DNA of 64,000 nt from an uncultured Acidobacteriia bacterium (lineage in GTDB: Bacteria > Acidobacteriota > Terriglobia > Bryobacterales > Bryobacteraceae). The stretch covers positions 56,891 to 120,890 of the forward strand of contig CAINNJ010000022.1 of the NCBI GenBank assembly GCA_903851195.1, read 5' to 3'. This document shows positions 8,849 to 17,746 of the stretch, piece after piece. Made by a program: the position numbers and the translations under genes. How positions within the stretch are numbered: the stretch's first letter is position 1; every line of letters begins with the position of its first letter. Below the pieces are notes generated by a model. The model worked only from the letters and a program-made list of their open reading frames with translations. It was not told the origin of the DNA and searched no databases.

Positions 8849-10200
8849 CGGCGTCTCCACCAGACAGACACGCCGGAGAAAATCACGATGAACGGCAGGA
8901 AGATCACGCTGGTGAGGAAGATCACCCGCATGGCGGAGCCGGTCACATTCAGGCGGCGGTCTTCCGGCTCTTTGGGCCGGATGGAAATCAGGTCCTCATC
9001 GGACGTCAGCCAGTTCATCACGTTGAGCACCAGATCGCGGTTGGCGACCGGCGCGCTCAGGATGAAGTTGGCCATCCAGTTGGAACTGCCGACCACCACC
9101 ACGCGGCCGGCGTTGTTGCCGGAGCCGATGTTGGCGGCGGCGCCCAGAGCGAACGGCCCCTTGGCGCCCTTTTCCAGATCGGCCTCATGGATGGGGAGCT
9201 TGGGGTTGGTGAGCGCAAAGCTGGAATCGCCGGTGGAGAAGAGTTTCTGCGCGGGCGACTTCGCCGCGAGACTGCGCGAAAGCGGGAAAACGGACGCGTT
9301 GTCGCCCATCACGCGGGTGATGGGGTGCGATTCGTAAGAACCCACCACGGGTGACAGCTGGCCGAAGAGCCGACTGGCCGAGCTGAGGTCCAGGATCACG
9401 TCGCCGTTGGCGGTGACGCCCCAGCCTTCCACCAGAGAGGCCAGCGCCGGGGTGTCGCCGAGTTTCGAATCCGGCAGGTTCAGCACGGGGTCGAAGTTGA
9501 CGACCAGCCGGCCGCCGCCCTGCACGAAAGTCTTCAGGGCATCGACAGCGGGCTGCAGATAATCCCGCTTGGGGCCGCCGACCACGACGATATTGCAGTC
9601 CTTCGGCACTTCCGGCTTCTGGATCAGCGAGATGGTCTGCGTCTTGTAATTATTCTTTTCGAGAGCGTCTTTCAGCGTGGAGTAGCCTTCGCGGCTGGTA
9701 TCCGACAACTGGTGCTCGCCCGAGCCTTCGACGAAACAGGCCTCGCGCGTGCCGTTCTTCAGCACGCGGATCAGGGCCCCGGTGAGTTCTTCTTCGGTCA
9801 GGCCCTTGGCGGTCTCTTTCTTGACGCCGTTGTCAAGAATGATGTCGCCGAAGTTGTGCATGCCTTCCACGCGGGCGACATCGGGCTTCTTATCGGGATC
9901 GACGTAGACGACGTTCCACTTCGAGGACAGATTCTTGTAGCGGTCCAGCATGTCGCGGGCGCGATCGTAAGAATCGGCCTTATCGAAGTAGTAAACATTT
10001 ACCTGTTTACTGAGGTTGCCGACCACTTTCTTCGTCTGATCGGACAGGGTGAAGCGCTTATTGGCCGTGACGTCGACGCTCTTATTATGGTCTTTCGCCA
10101 GCCAGTTGGCCGCGAAGATCACCGCGAGAATCACCAGCACATAGACCGTGGCGTAGGCGCCGTATTTGGTCTGCCGTGTTTTCATCCATTCAGCCGCCAT
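8845..10200 (-). CDS. GldG-like ABC transporter auxiliary protein
   Basis: About 451 aa from the ATG at 10200, which overlaps the permease stop (TAATG). There is an N-terminal membrane helix (VYVLVILAVIFAANWLA), a periplasmic ABC_transp_aux-type region (ANKRFTLSDQTKKVV, VYYFDKADSYDRARDMLDRY, FVEGSGEHQL, VVVGGPKRDY, GGRLVVNFDPVL) and a C-terminal membrane helix before a basic tail. GldG proteins partner GldF permeases and GldA ATPases; in Bacteroidetes the trio is linked to gliding, while elsewhere the substrate is unknown. Nothing here implies gliding. The longer upstream frame (to 10269) lies within the permease gene and is rejected. Confidence 0.82.
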   Translation of the reverse strand: MAAEWMKTRQTKYGAYATVYVLVILAVIFAANWLAKDHNKSVDVTANKRFTLSDQTKKVVGNLSKQVNVYYFDKADSYDRARDMLDRYKNLSSKWNVVYVDPDKKPDVARVEGMHNFGDIILDNGVKKETAKGLTEEELTGALIRVLKNGTREACFVEGSGEHQLSDTSREGYSTLKDALEKNNYKTQTISLIQKPEVPKDCNIVVVGGPKRDYLQPAVDALKTFVQGGGRLVVNFDPVLNLPDSKLGDTPALASLVEGWGVTANGDVILDLSSASRLFGQLSPVVGSYESHPITRVMGDNASVFPLSRSLAAKSPAQKLFSTGDSSFALTNPKLPIHEADLEKGAKGPFALGAAANIGSGNNAGRVVVVGSSNWMANFILSAPVANRDLVLNVMNWLTSDEDLISIRPKEPEDRRLNVTGSAMRVIFLTSVIFLPFIVIFSGVSVWWRRR

Positions 10201-10967
10201 TATGCCCTCCACCGCAACGATTCCAGCGACCGGGCAGTCAGGAAGAGACCGAGGAAGATCGCGGAGCAATAAAAGACGACATCTTTCGTATCGATGATGC
10301 CTTTGGAAAACGGTTCGTAGTGCGTCAGGATGGAGCAGTAGGCGATTGCCTGCGCCCAGCCCGCTTCGTTATAGGAACTGACCCAGCTCAGAACCCAGAG
10401 CAGCAGGCAAACCGAGAAGGTGGCCGCGCCGGCGATGATCTGGTTTTTGGTCAACGACGAGATGAACGTGCCGATGGCGAGCACGGTACCGCCCTGGAGC
10501 AGCAGGCCCAGGAAGCCCGTCAGCACCGGACGCCAGTCGGGCGAACCGTAAGCGAACAGCAGCGCCACATTAGCGACGGCCATGAGGAGCATGCAGAGGT
10601 ACATCACCAGCGCTCCCAGCCATTTGCCCAGCACGATTTCCCAATCGTGGATGGGCGAGGTGAGCAGCAGTTCGATGGTGCCGGTGCGCTTTTCCTCCGC
10701 GAAAAGCCGCATGGAGATGAGCGGAATCAGAAAGAGACCGACGACGCTGGCATTGCCGAGCAGCGGGGCTACGACGTATTCATTGACGCTCATGGCTCCG
10801 CCGCCTCCGCCCATTTGCTGGCGCAGGCCGGCCATCACGAAATACGCGGTGGCGCTGTAGAAAAAGTAGCCGAAGATCAGGCCGAACAGGCCCATCAGCA
10901 GGTAGGCTACCGGGGAAACGAAATACGATCGGATTTCTTTGGAGCAGATGGTGAGGATGTTTCTCAT
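10200..10967 (-). CDS. ABC-2 type transporter permease (GldF-like)
   Basis: 255-aa inner-membrane protein with about six hydrophobic segments (e.g. VAYLLMGLFGLIFGYFFYS, LLWVLSWVSS) and the ABC-2 feature FAEEKRTGTIELLLTSPIHDWEIVLGK cut by the membrane turn around residue 95. A glycine-rich loop (QQMGGGGGAM) follows the first helix. It overlaps the ATPase gene by 4 bases and the gldG-like gene by one, indicating one operon of ATPase, permease, GldG and DUF4340 proteins. Confidence 0.85.
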   Translation of the reverse strand: MRNILTICSKEIRSYFVSPVAYLLMGLFGLIFGYFFYSATAYFVMAGLRQQMGGGGGAMSVNEYVVAPLLGNASVVGLFLIPLISMRLFAEEKRTGTIELLLTSPIHDWEIVLGKWLGALVMYLCMLLMAVANVALLFAYGSPDWRPVLTGFLGLLLQGGTVLAIGTFISSLTKNQIIAGAATFSVCLLLWVLSWVSSYNEAGWAQAIAYCSILTHYEPFSKGIIDTKDVVFYCSAIFLGLFLTARSLESLRWRA

Positions 10968-11944
10968 TGGGTGACGGGTGCTCCTTCTTTAACGGCTTCC
11001 GTGTCCTTCTTTTCCGAGCGGGTGAGATCGAGGAAGATTTCTTCGAGCGACTCGCCCAGCGGCTTCAGTTCAGTGAGATTCCAGCCTGCGTTGACAATCG
11101 CGCGGGCCAGTTCGGGACGAATGAAGGCGTGTTCGAGGCCTTCGATCTCAAAGCCGACGGCGCCTTCCCTGGCATCGCGCGAAACCACTCGCGCCACGCC
11201 CGGAACCTGTTCGAGACACTGGCGAACGTCGGCGGCCAAAGCGCCGGCGACTTCCACGCCCACGCTTTCGGTGGAGCGTCCGCGTTTGTGCAGCGCGGCA
11301 ACGGAATCCACGGCGACGATTTCACCATTGTTGATGATGATGACGTTGCTGCAGGACTGCTCGACTTCCGAAAGAATATGGGTGCTGAGGATGATGGTGT
11401 GGTCGCCGGAGAGGCTGGCGATGAGTTCGCGGACGTGGAGTTGCTGCTCGGGATCGAGGCCCGACGTCGGCTCATCCAGAATCAGGACCGGCGGATTGTG
11501 GATGATCGCCTGCGCGATGCCGACGCGCTGCCGGTAGCCCTTGGAGAGCTTGCCGATGATCTTGTTCTTCACGTCGCCGATCGCGGTGCGCTCGCAGACT
11601 TCATCCACGCGTTTGGCGATTTCGCCGTTCGGAATGCCTTTGAGCTTCGCCACGAACGTCAGGTATTCGGAGATTCCCATCTCCGGGTAAACGGGAGGGG
11701 TCTCCGGCAAATAACCAATGTTCTTCTTGACATCGTGGGGTTGTTCGAGCACGTCGAAACCGGCCACGGTCGCCTTGCCCGCGGTGGGCGGGAGGAAGCA
11801 GGTGAGGACGCGCATGGTGGTGGTCTTCCCGGCGCCGTTCTTGCCGAGAAAACCCACAATCTCGCCCTTGCCTACTTCGAAGGAAATGTTCTTGACCGCG
11901 ACATGACGCGCGTATCGCTTGGTCAGACCTTCGACTTTAATCAT
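10964..11944 (-). CDS. ABC transporter ATP-binding protein (GldA-like)
   Basis: About 326 aa. Walker A GKNGAGKTT (residues about 38-46), Q-loop GYLPETPPVY, signature LSKGYRQRVG, Walker B VLILDEPTSGLDP and the switch STH are all present, followed by a roughly 90-residue C-terminal extension usual in ABC-2 export ATPases. I chose the ATG at 11944 (MIKVEGLTKRY), where homology begins; the frame runs on upstream over the divergent kinase leader. First gene of the minus-strand operon reaching to the nicotinamidase-like gene. The 247 bases up to the kinase start must carry both divergent promoters; I could not single out boxes with confidence. Confidence 0.87.
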   Translation of the reverse strand: MIKVEGLTKRYARHVAVKNISFEVGKGEIVGFLGKNGAGKTTTMRVLTCFLPPTAGKATVAGFDVLEQPHDVKKNIGYLPETPPVYPEMGISEYLTFVAKLKGIPNGEIAKRVDEVCERTAIGDVKNKIIGKLSKGYRQRVGIAQAIIHNPPVLILDEPTSGLDPEQQLHVRELIASLSGDHTIILSTHILSEVEQSCSNVIIINNGEIVAVDSVAALHKRGRSTESVGVEVAGALAADVRQCLEQVPGVARVVSRDAREGAVGFEIEGLEHAFIRPELARAIVNAGWNLTELKPLGESLEEIFLDLTRSEKKDTEAVKEGAPVTQ

Positions 11945-12191
11945 AGTTATAAGTTTTGACGGACCTGGTGCTGTCGCTGTTACGTCCGGCCCTGGTTTGG
12001 GCGATTGCAGCCGCGGCTTCGCGAACCGGGGCACGCAGCGGATCCCAACGCACAGCGAAACTATGATACCAGGACGGCGCGTTTTTGTGGAGACCCGCCC
12101 GCCCGCGGCGCCGTCGGCTGCCGGTTCCGGGGTGGCGGGATTGACAGTGCCCCGACGGCCCGGAATCAACAGCAACAATGCGGCTACCGTG

Positions 12192-14534
12192 ATGTATCCT
12201 GACGGGGTGCAGACTGGCGACACTCTCGGCCCGTACCAGATTCTGGGCCTGCTGGGAGCGGGCGGCATGGGCGCGGTTTATCGGGCGCGCGACACCAGGC
12301 TGGAACGCGACGTCGCCCTGAAAGTGATTCTGCCGGGCTCGAACAGCGATCCTCTCAGCCGGCGCCGCCTGCTGAATGAAGCAAAAGCGGCCTCCGCCCT
12401 GAATCATCCTCATGTGGTGACGGTTTATGAGGCGGCGTCCGCGGGCGACACCGATTACATCGCGATGGAATACATTGCGGGTGAGACTCTGGCGCACCGG
12501 ATCGCGCGGGGACCGGTTCCGCTGGCCGAAGCGCTGAATCTCTGTCTGCAGGTTGGCGAGGGTCTGGTAGCCGCGCACGGGGCGGGTTTCCTCCACCGGG
12601 ATCTGAAACCGGCCAACATCATGATCACCCCGGACGGGCGTGCCAAGATCCTGGATTTCGGTCTGGCCAGACGGATCATCTCCGCCCCGGTTGTCGCGAT
12701 GGAGACGGTTTCCATCGGGCTGACCATGCCTGGCGTGGTGATGGGAACGCTCGCCTACATGTCTCCGGAGCAGGCGCGCGGAGAGGAACCAGGTCCCGCT
12801 TCCGATGTCTTCTCCTGGGGCGCGGTGCTGTACGAAACGCTCTGCGGAGACAGGCCCTTCGGCGGAAAAACCGAACTGGACTTGTATCACCAGGTCTGTT
12901 ACAAGGAACCGGTGCCTCCGGCGGAACGACGCCGGGATGTTCCGGCGGCAGTCAGCGCTCTGACCATGCGGGCGCTGGCCAAGGAACCCGCTGACCGGTT
13001 TCCCAACATGTCGAGCGCCATTGCGGAACTGCGGGCTCTTGCGGCGGGCGATACCGGGAAGATACCGGCGCGGGGTGAGAGAACCGCCCGCGGACGTCTT
13101 TGGCCGGCGCTTGCCGCGGTGGCAGCCTGTGGCATTTTGGCTGCGGGACTCTGGCTGTGGCTTCGGCCGAAACCCTTCGACTCGGTGGCGATTCTTCCGT
13201 TCGTCAACGCCACGGGAGATCCCTCGCTCGACTACGTCGTGGAGGGGCTTTCCGACGGGTTGCGACGCGATCTGACGCGCTTAAACGGACTCTCGGTAAC
13301 GTCGGCGGACGCGGTCCGGGGATACCGGCAGCCGGACCTTTCCGCGCTCGACGCCGCGGGACAGTTGCGGGTCAGCGCCGTGATGGGCGGAAAGCTGACG
13401 GTATCGGGAGCCGACCTGCAACTCAGCGTGACGCTCACCGGAGCGGCGCGGGGCGACTCGGTCTGGACACAGTCCTATGACGTGCCGCGAACCGATATTG
13501 TCCGCCTGTCGGACCGGCTTTGGATCGATTCGGCCGATCAGTTGGGACGCAAACTGGGCGCGAGCCGAAACCGTCACACACCCGCCCCGCAGGCTTACGA
13601 TCTGTATCTGAAAGGGCGCGCCGCCCTGTCTCAGAGGGATCCGGCGGAACTGCGACGCGCAATCAGCCTTTTCGAGGAGGCCACCCGTGAGGACCCGGAC
13701 TTTGGCCCGGCTTTCGCCTCGCTCGCGGCGACATACTTTGCGATCGCCAATTTCGGAGAACAACCGCCGGTCCTGCTGATGCCGCGAGCACGGGATGCGG
13801 CAAAGCATGCCATCGATCTGGACCCTACTCTGGCGGAGGCGTATCTGTCCTACGCCATGATCCTGTCGGTCAGCAATTTCGACTGGGCAGCCGCCGAAAA
13901 GGCGTTTCGGAGAGCGATCGATCTGAATCCGCGCTCGGCGCAGGCCCATGCATCGTTCGCCACGCTCGGCCTCGTGCCGACCAAGCGTTTCGACGAGGCT
14001 CTGATCGAAGTCCAGCGGGCGGTGGAACTGGAACCGAATTCCCCGGTGCTTCGAATCCAGCAGGCCACGGTTATGTACATGGCGAGGCATTTTGCCGAAT
14101 CCGTTCGAGTGTTGCGGCAGGTCGTCAATCCGGGGCTGCAGGGGCCGGTAAGATCCACCGAAGCTTACGCCCTGGTAGCGGAAGGGAAACCGGACGACGC
14201 CGTCGCCCTGCTCTCCTCCTCCGGGGTGCAAGAGGGCAAAATGTCAACGGAACTCGCGCTGGGTTTTGCCTATGCGGCTGCGGGAAGGCGCGCGGAAGCG
14301 GCAAAAATCGCCCGTGCAGCCGAAGTGAGATACGGGCAGGCGTATTCGTCGCCCTGCAGTCTTGCAGTGATTTATGTGCGCACCGGCGAGTTCGACCGGG
14401 CGATACACTGGCTCGAAGAGTGCCGTACCCAGGGTGACTTTAGTCTTGTGGTCCTGGGCGTTGACGCTGCATGGGACCCGCTAAGAACCGACCCGCGGCT
14501 GCGCAGTATCATGAAAAGCATGGGATTAACCTGA
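12192..14534 (+). CDS. Serine/threonine protein kinase with TolB-like and TPR region
   Basis: About 780 aa. A cytoplasmic Pkn-type kinase domain (residues 12-270) has the glycine loop GAGGMGAVY, catalytic Lys in VALKVI, HRDLKPANIM near 135, DFGLA and SPEQARG. A single membrane segment lies near 303-325. The extracytoplasmic half starts with a TolB/FlgO-like module (VAILPFVNATGD, GLSDGLRRDLTRL) and continues with TPR-type helical repeats (YDLYLKGRAAL, KHAIDLDPTLAEAYL). This layout is common in Acidobacteriota receptor kinases. All active-site residues are present. Start at the ATG just before MYPDGVQ; the long upstream frame is judged non-coding. The next gene starts 51 bases later and is followed by YcaO and TfuA, so the kinase may belong to that locus. 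Confidence 0.85.
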   Translation: MYPDGVQTGDTLGPYQILGLLGAGGMGAVYRARDTRLERDVALKVILPGSNSDPLSRRRLLNEAKAASALNHPHVVTVYEAASAGDTDYIAMEYIAGETLAHRIARGPVPLAEALNLCLQVGEGLVAAHGAGFLHRDLKPANIMITPDGRAKILDFGLARRIISAPVVAMETVSIGLTMPGVVMGTLAYMSPEQARGEEPGPASDVFSWGAVLYETLCGDRPFGGKTELDLYHQVCYKEPVPPAERRRDVPAAVSALTMRALAKEPADRFPNMSSAIAELRALAAGDTGKIPARGERTARGRLWPALAAVAACGILAAGLWLWLRPKPFDSVAILPFVNATGDPSLDYVVEGLSDGLRRDLTRLNGLSVTSADAVRGYRQPDLSALDAAGQLRVSAVMGGKLTVSGADLQLSVTLTGAARGDSVWTQSYDVPRTDIVRLSDRLWIDSADQLGRKLGASRNRHTPAPQAYDLYLKGRAALSQRDPAELRRAISLFEEATREDPDFGPAFASLAATYFAIANFGEQPPVLLMPRARDAAKHAIDLDPTLAEAYLSYAMILSVSNFDWAAAEKAFRRAIDLNPRSAQAHASFATLGLVPTKRFDEALIEVQRAVELEPNSPVLRIQQATVMYMARHFAESVRVLRQVVNPGLQGPVRSTEAYALVAEGKPDDAVALLSSSGVQEGKMSTELALGFAYAAAGRRAEAAKIARAAEVRYGQAYSSPCSLAVIYVRTGEFDRAIHWLEECRTQGDFSLVVLGVDAAWDPLRTDPRLRSIMKSMGLT

Positions 14535-14585
14535 TTGACTCTGGCCTTTCGGGAAATTCAATCCTCAAGCATAAAGGATAAAAGT

Positions 14586-14879
14586 ATGAGCCTTCTCAAC
14601 GATGAACAGATTCTGGCCCGACTCGGGCTGGACGAAGCCGGGGCCAAAGACTATATCGCCAAAGCCCAGGCATTTCTCGCCAGCCTTTCACCGGCGCAGT
14701 TAGCGGCCGCCAAGCGCACTTCGCCTACCTGGGAAAAGGCGGCGGAGACCTTTGGCGGAGACGCGACCGCGGCGGACCTCCAGGAGTTCGTTTCCCGGCG
14801 CGGAGCTGCACCCGCTCACGCCGTGGCGTTTGAATTCATGTTCGGTGTGCCCCCGGGAAAAACTGAAAATCAGGGTTGA
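14586..14879 (+). CDS. 97-aa orphan protein next to YcaO-TfuA (candidate RiPP precursor)
   Basis: I recognise no family. The ATG at 14586 has an AAAGGA ribosome-binding site 7 bases upstream. The protein is alanine-rich, predicted helical, contains no cysteine and ends in FEFMFGVPPGKTENQG. Its last 35 bases overlap the YcaO frame, so the two are translationally tied. A small protein with an acidic helical front directly before YcaO and TfuA is the expected position of a precursor peptide whose backbone amide is thioamidated. The absence of cysteine argues against thiazoline formation but not against thioamidation. Alternatives: an adaptor or regulator. The role is inference from position only. 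Confidence 0.6.
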   Translation: MSLLNDEQILARLGLDEAGAKDYIAKAQAFLASLSPAQLAAAKRTSPTWEKAAETFGGDATAADLQEFVSRRGAAPAHAVAFEFMFGVPPGKTENQG

Positions 14880-16191
14880 GCCGCTGCTCCAAACCCGCTT
14901 CAAGACGGCTGGACTAACTCGAACCGTGCCGCCCGACGAGACTGTCCGGCGCCACGGCGAACTGGGCCGCCGTCTCGGAATTACCCGGATTGCCGATGTC
15001 ACCGGCCTCGATCGGATCGGAATTCCGACATTCAGTGCGATTGTTCCGGATTCGGGCGATTATCTTTCCGTTTACATGGGAAAAGGCTCGCGCCGCGCGG
15101 ACGCAAGGGCCGGGGCGCTCATGGAAGCGATCGAGCGGCAATCGGCCCTGAAAGCACGGCCGCAGTTGCTGCGCGGCTCCGTCTCCGAACTGCGATCCCG
15201 GACCGCTTTGATAGACCCCGCGACGCTCGTTACAGCGCTGCGGGAGGACTACTCGGAGAGCCGCGTCTATGACTGGGTCGCTGGATACGATCTGCTGAAC
15301 GATTGCGAGACCCTGGTTCCCGCCGCGTGCGCCGGTTACATGTGGAATCATCTGCGGGAACCCGGGCCGGTGCGAAGAACGACCACGCATGGGCTCTCGG
15401 CGGGAAATTGCCTCGAAGAAACGGTGTCGCAGGCTTTGTGCGAATGGGTGGAGCGCGATGCCTGGACCATCGCCGAAGTGCTATGCCACTGGCGTCCGCG
15501 CGCGATTCTGGAAACCATGACGGGGCTGGATCCCGGGAGTGCGTCCGAGGATGACAGGGAGCGGTTTCCGTGCCTTTCGCTGGAGGGAATCGGTGAGCCG
15601 GTCGACGGACTGCTGGCGCGATTCCGGCGTGCGGGGCTGGAGCCGGTGGTGCGGGATCTGACCGTCGACCTTGGCATTCCCGTGGTGGTGGCATCGGTTG
15701 CCGAAGACGCGGCGCCGGGTTTCCCGCAGGTGCACATGGGAATCGGGGCTCATCCGGATTTGCGCGTGGCGGCATCCCGCGCGCTCACTGAAGCGGCCCA
15801 GTCCCGCTGCGGCGATATTCAGGCCATGCGGGAAGATATTGAACAACATGATTCGGCGGCGCACCACGTCGGCGGGCATACCCGGCGCACGGCCTTCATC
15901 GACCGCAGGCGCTGGGTGCTGAGCCGGTCCACGCGCGAACGCGACTGGCGTGACGTGCCGGAGCAACGGAACGCCGATATCCTGGACGATATCCGGTTAT
16001 TGCTCGCGCGACTGCGCCGCGCCGGCATCCGGCAGGCGGTGATGGTGGATCTTTCGCCGCCCCATTCGTCCGCCGTGGTGCTGCGGATGATGGTTCCGGG
16101 CCTGGAGATGTGGATCGTGGACCGAGGGCGTTTGGGGGAGCGCGCGGCGTCTCACTGGCGGGCGGCCGGATCGCGCGCTGCGCATGCCTGA
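14845..16191 (+). CDS. YcaO-domain cyclodehydratase/thioamidation enzyme
   Basis: About 448 aa from the GTG at 14845; the frame opens further upstream and another GTG lies at 14926. The family N-terminal block VPPDETVRRHGELGRR, then GITRIADVTGLDRIGIP, fixes the frame. ATP/Mg-binding YcaO motifs are ALMEAIER, LEETVSQALCEWVERDAW and ALTEAAQSR. YcaO enzymes activate a backbone amide with ATP; with TfuA partners the product is often a thioamide. The C-terminus (SHWRAAGSRAAHA) has no PxPxP, which azoline-forming YcaOs usually carry, in line with a TfuA-type role. It overlaps the 97-aa gene at its start and tfuA by 8 bases at its end. Confidence 0.85.
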   Translation: MCPREKLKIRVEPLLQTRFKTAGLTRTVPPDETVRRHGELGRRLGITRIADVTGLDRIGIPTFSAIVPDSGDYLSVYMGKGSRRADARAGALMEAIERQSALKARPQLLRGSVSELRSRTALIDPATLVTALREDYSESRVYDWVAGYDLLNDCETLVPAACAGYMWNHLREPGPVRRTTTHGLSAGNCLEETVSQALCEWVERDAWTIAEVLCHWRPRAILETMTGLDPGSASEDDRERFPCLSLEGIGEPVDGLLARFRRAGLEPVVRDLTVDLGIPVVVASVAEDAAPGFPQVHMGIGAHPDLRVAASRALTEAAQSRCGDIQAMREDIEQHDSAAHHVGGHTRRTAFIDRRRWVLSRSTRERDWRDVPEQRNADILDDIRLLLARLRRAGIRQAVMVDLSPPHSSAVVLRMMVPGLEMWIVDRGRLGERAASHWRAAGSRAAHA

Positions 16192-16831
16192 AGCACCGAT
16201 CATATTCCTGGGCCCGAGTCTGCCGCTGGAGACGGCGCGCGCCATTCTGCCCGGCGCAGATTTCCGGCCGCCGATCCGGCGTGGGGATTTACTTGGAATT
16301 TCACCCGATTCCACGAGCTCCGTAGGAATAATCGACGGCGTATTTTTTCAGGGCCTGGCGATCTCGCCCAAAGAGATTCTGCCGCTGCTGCGAAAGGGTG
16401 TGCGCGTCCGGGGCGCCTCCAGCATGGGGGCTCTGCGCGCGGTGGAACTGATGGGACACGGGATGACCGGCGTGGGGCGAATCTTCGAACGCTTCCGCAG
16501 CGGCAGGCTGATCGCGGATGACGAAGTGGCTCTGACGTTCGATCCCGAAACTCTCCGGCCGGTGTCGGAGCCGCTGGTGAATATCCGGTTCGCGCTCAGC
16601 GCAGCGCGGGCGGCGGGGCTGATTTCGCTGGCGGAACTGATCGGACTCACGCGGGCGATGAAAGGCATCTACTTTCCGGACCGCACGCGGGAGCGGTTCT
16701 TTGTGGAAGCCCGGCGGCTGCTGGGGTCAGAGCGGGCGGCCCAATTGCAAGCCTGGTGGCTTCATTCCTCGCCGGACGTCAAAGGCGAAGACGCGACGAT
16801 GCTGCTTCGGATGATGGCGGGCGGCGCATGA
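16184..16831 (+). CDS. TfuA-like protein
   Basis: 215 aa with the full TfuA core: IIFLGPSL at the N-terminus, DGVFFQ near 51, GASSMGALRAVEL near 78 and ADDEVAL near 110. TfuA proteins are named after the trifolitoxin cluster. They work with YcaO, probably by supplying or coordinating sulfide for thioamide formation, as in methyl-coenzyme M reductase thioglycine and some RiPPs. The ATG lies inside the YcaO stop region (8-base overlap). The C-terminal third is helical and not informative. Confidence 0.85.
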   Translation: MPEAPIIFLGPSLPLETARAILPGADFRPPIRRGDLLGISPDSTSSVGIIDGVFFQGLAISPKEILPLLRKGVRVRGASSMGALRAVELMGHGMTGVGRIFERFRSGRLIADDEVALTFDPETLRPVSEPLVNIRFALSAARAAGLISLAELIGLTRAMKGIYFPDRTRERFFVEARRLLGSERAAQLQAWWLHSSPDVKGEDATMLLRMMAGGA

Positions 16832-16847
16832 CGGGATCATCGACGGA

Positions 16848-17153
16848 TTACGCGGCGCTTCGCGGCTGCACGTCGCGTTCGATCTTCGCCCGAGACGCAT
16901 TCCCCGCGGTGCGGAGATCGAAATCGCGCTGCAGATTCATCCAGAATTCGCTTGATGTCGAAAAATAGCGCCCGAGACGAAGCGCGGTATCGGCTGTAAT
17001 CGCTCGGGTTTCGTGCACGATCGCGCCGATGCGGGTCGCCGGAACGCGGAGAGCGAGTGCAAGAGCGTTGACACTGATCCCGGACGGACGCATGAACTCC
17101 TCGAGCAGAATCTCGCCGGGATGGATGGGAGCGGTAAGCGATTTTATGGACAT
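16848..17153 (-). CDS. higA: HigA-type antitoxin, XRE-family HTH
   Basis: 101 aa beginning IHPGEILLEEFM, the HigA/VapI-type opening, followed by an XRE helix-turn-helix (SVNALALALRVPATRIGAIV) and the FSTSSEFWMNLQRDFDL motif typical of HigA. It neutralises the HigB ribonuclease and binds the operon promoter. A GAGGTG ribosome-binding site lies inside the end of higB, 9 bases separate the genes, and the order toxin then antitoxin is the usual higBA order. Confidence 0.88.
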   Translation of the reverse strand: MSIKSLTAPIHPGEILLEEFMRPSGISVNALALALRVPATRIGAIVHETRAITADTALRLGRYFSTSSEFWMNLQRDFDLRTAGNASRAKIERDVQPRSAA

Positions 17154-17162
17154 CTTTTCACC

Positions 17163-17438
17163 TCAGTGATAATCGACAATTTCAACATTGCTTGCGTTCC
17201 CGTCGGACCAGACGAAACACAGTCTGTACCGGTCGTTGACCCGGATCGCGTGCTGGCCTTCCCGATCACCACTCAGAGCTTCCAGTGAGTTCCCCGGTCC
17301 GGCCAGATCGCTTAACACGTGAGCGGCATGCAACATCACCAGCTTTCGAAACGCCACATGCTGAAGGGATTCGAATCTGCGGCTGCGATTCGAATTGAAA
17401 ATCTTCCCGGTTTCGGCGCAGCGGAAAGATACAATCAC
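17163..17438 (-). CDS. higB: HigB-type RelE-fold toxin
   Basis: About 91 aa from a GTG start at 17438 (MIVSFRCAETGKIF), chosen because family homology begins here although the frame continues upstream. It has the HigB pattern of RRFESLQHVAFRKLVMLHAA, LAGPGNSLEALSGDREG, AIRVNDRYRLCFVW and the C-terminal VEIVDYH. HigB is a ribosome-dependent mRNA interferase, and the conserved basic and C-terminal His residues are retained. An imperfect palindrome sits just upstream (17448-17482). Confidence 0.85.
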   Translation of the reverse strand: MIVSFRCAETGKIFNSNRSRRFESLQHVAFRKLVMLHAAHVLSDLAGPGNSLEALSGDREGQHAIRVNDRYRLCFVWSDGNASNVEIVDYH

Positions 17439-17447
17439 ACCTGTATT

Positions 17448-17482
17448 GTGACACGCACCACGTTCCACGTGACGCGTGTGAC
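17448..17482 (-). promoter_or_regulatory. Imperfect inverted repeat, candidate HigA operator
   Basis: Arms 17448-17463 (gtgacacgcaccacgt) and 17467-17482 (acgtgacgcgtgtgac) pair at 13 of 16 positions around a 3-base centre. It begins 10 bases upstream of the higB start, where autoregulating HigA proteins usually bind. No confident -10/-35 pair was picked out. Confidence 0.55.
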
Positions 17483-17746
17483 GCTTGTCCGCATTGCGCA
17501 AAGGCTTGCAAACAACTCTGAAAACCGCGACGATGACCTCGACAGAAACGAATATGCTGCGACGGCTGGAAGCCGGATTCCGCTGGCTGCGGAGTGGACA
17601 CGGTCGCACAGGGGCCGTGAACGCATGCGCAGAACTTGACGGAGCGGCCACTGGAGTTCTACACTTCAACAACGCGAAGCTTTGCAGGTTCGCGCGCTTC
17701 CCCGCCCTGTTGTGCGATTCCTTTCATCCTTCTTCCTGGAGCCGTC
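17483..17746. other. Non-coding stretch between higB and a receptor remnant
   Basis: 264 bases without a supported gene. Open frames cross it on both strands, but none shows a recognisable protein pattern or ribosome-binding site. It may hold degraded upstream parts of the receptor gene whose 3' end survives at 17747, but I see no clear homology. Confidence 0.5.

Noticed and set aside
10176..11537. 453-codon plus-strand frame across the ABC permease and ATPase
   Set aside because: Spans two clear minus-strand genes, composition of a shadow frame.
11919..12191. N-terminal extension of the kinase frame
   Set aside because: No family sequence, unusual composition and overlap with the divergent ABC promoter region; kinase homology starts after 12192.
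14752..14844. Longer N-terminus of YcaO from the ATG at 14752
   Set aside because: It lies inside the 97-aa gene and has no family resemblance; GTG 14845 sits closer to the conserved block.
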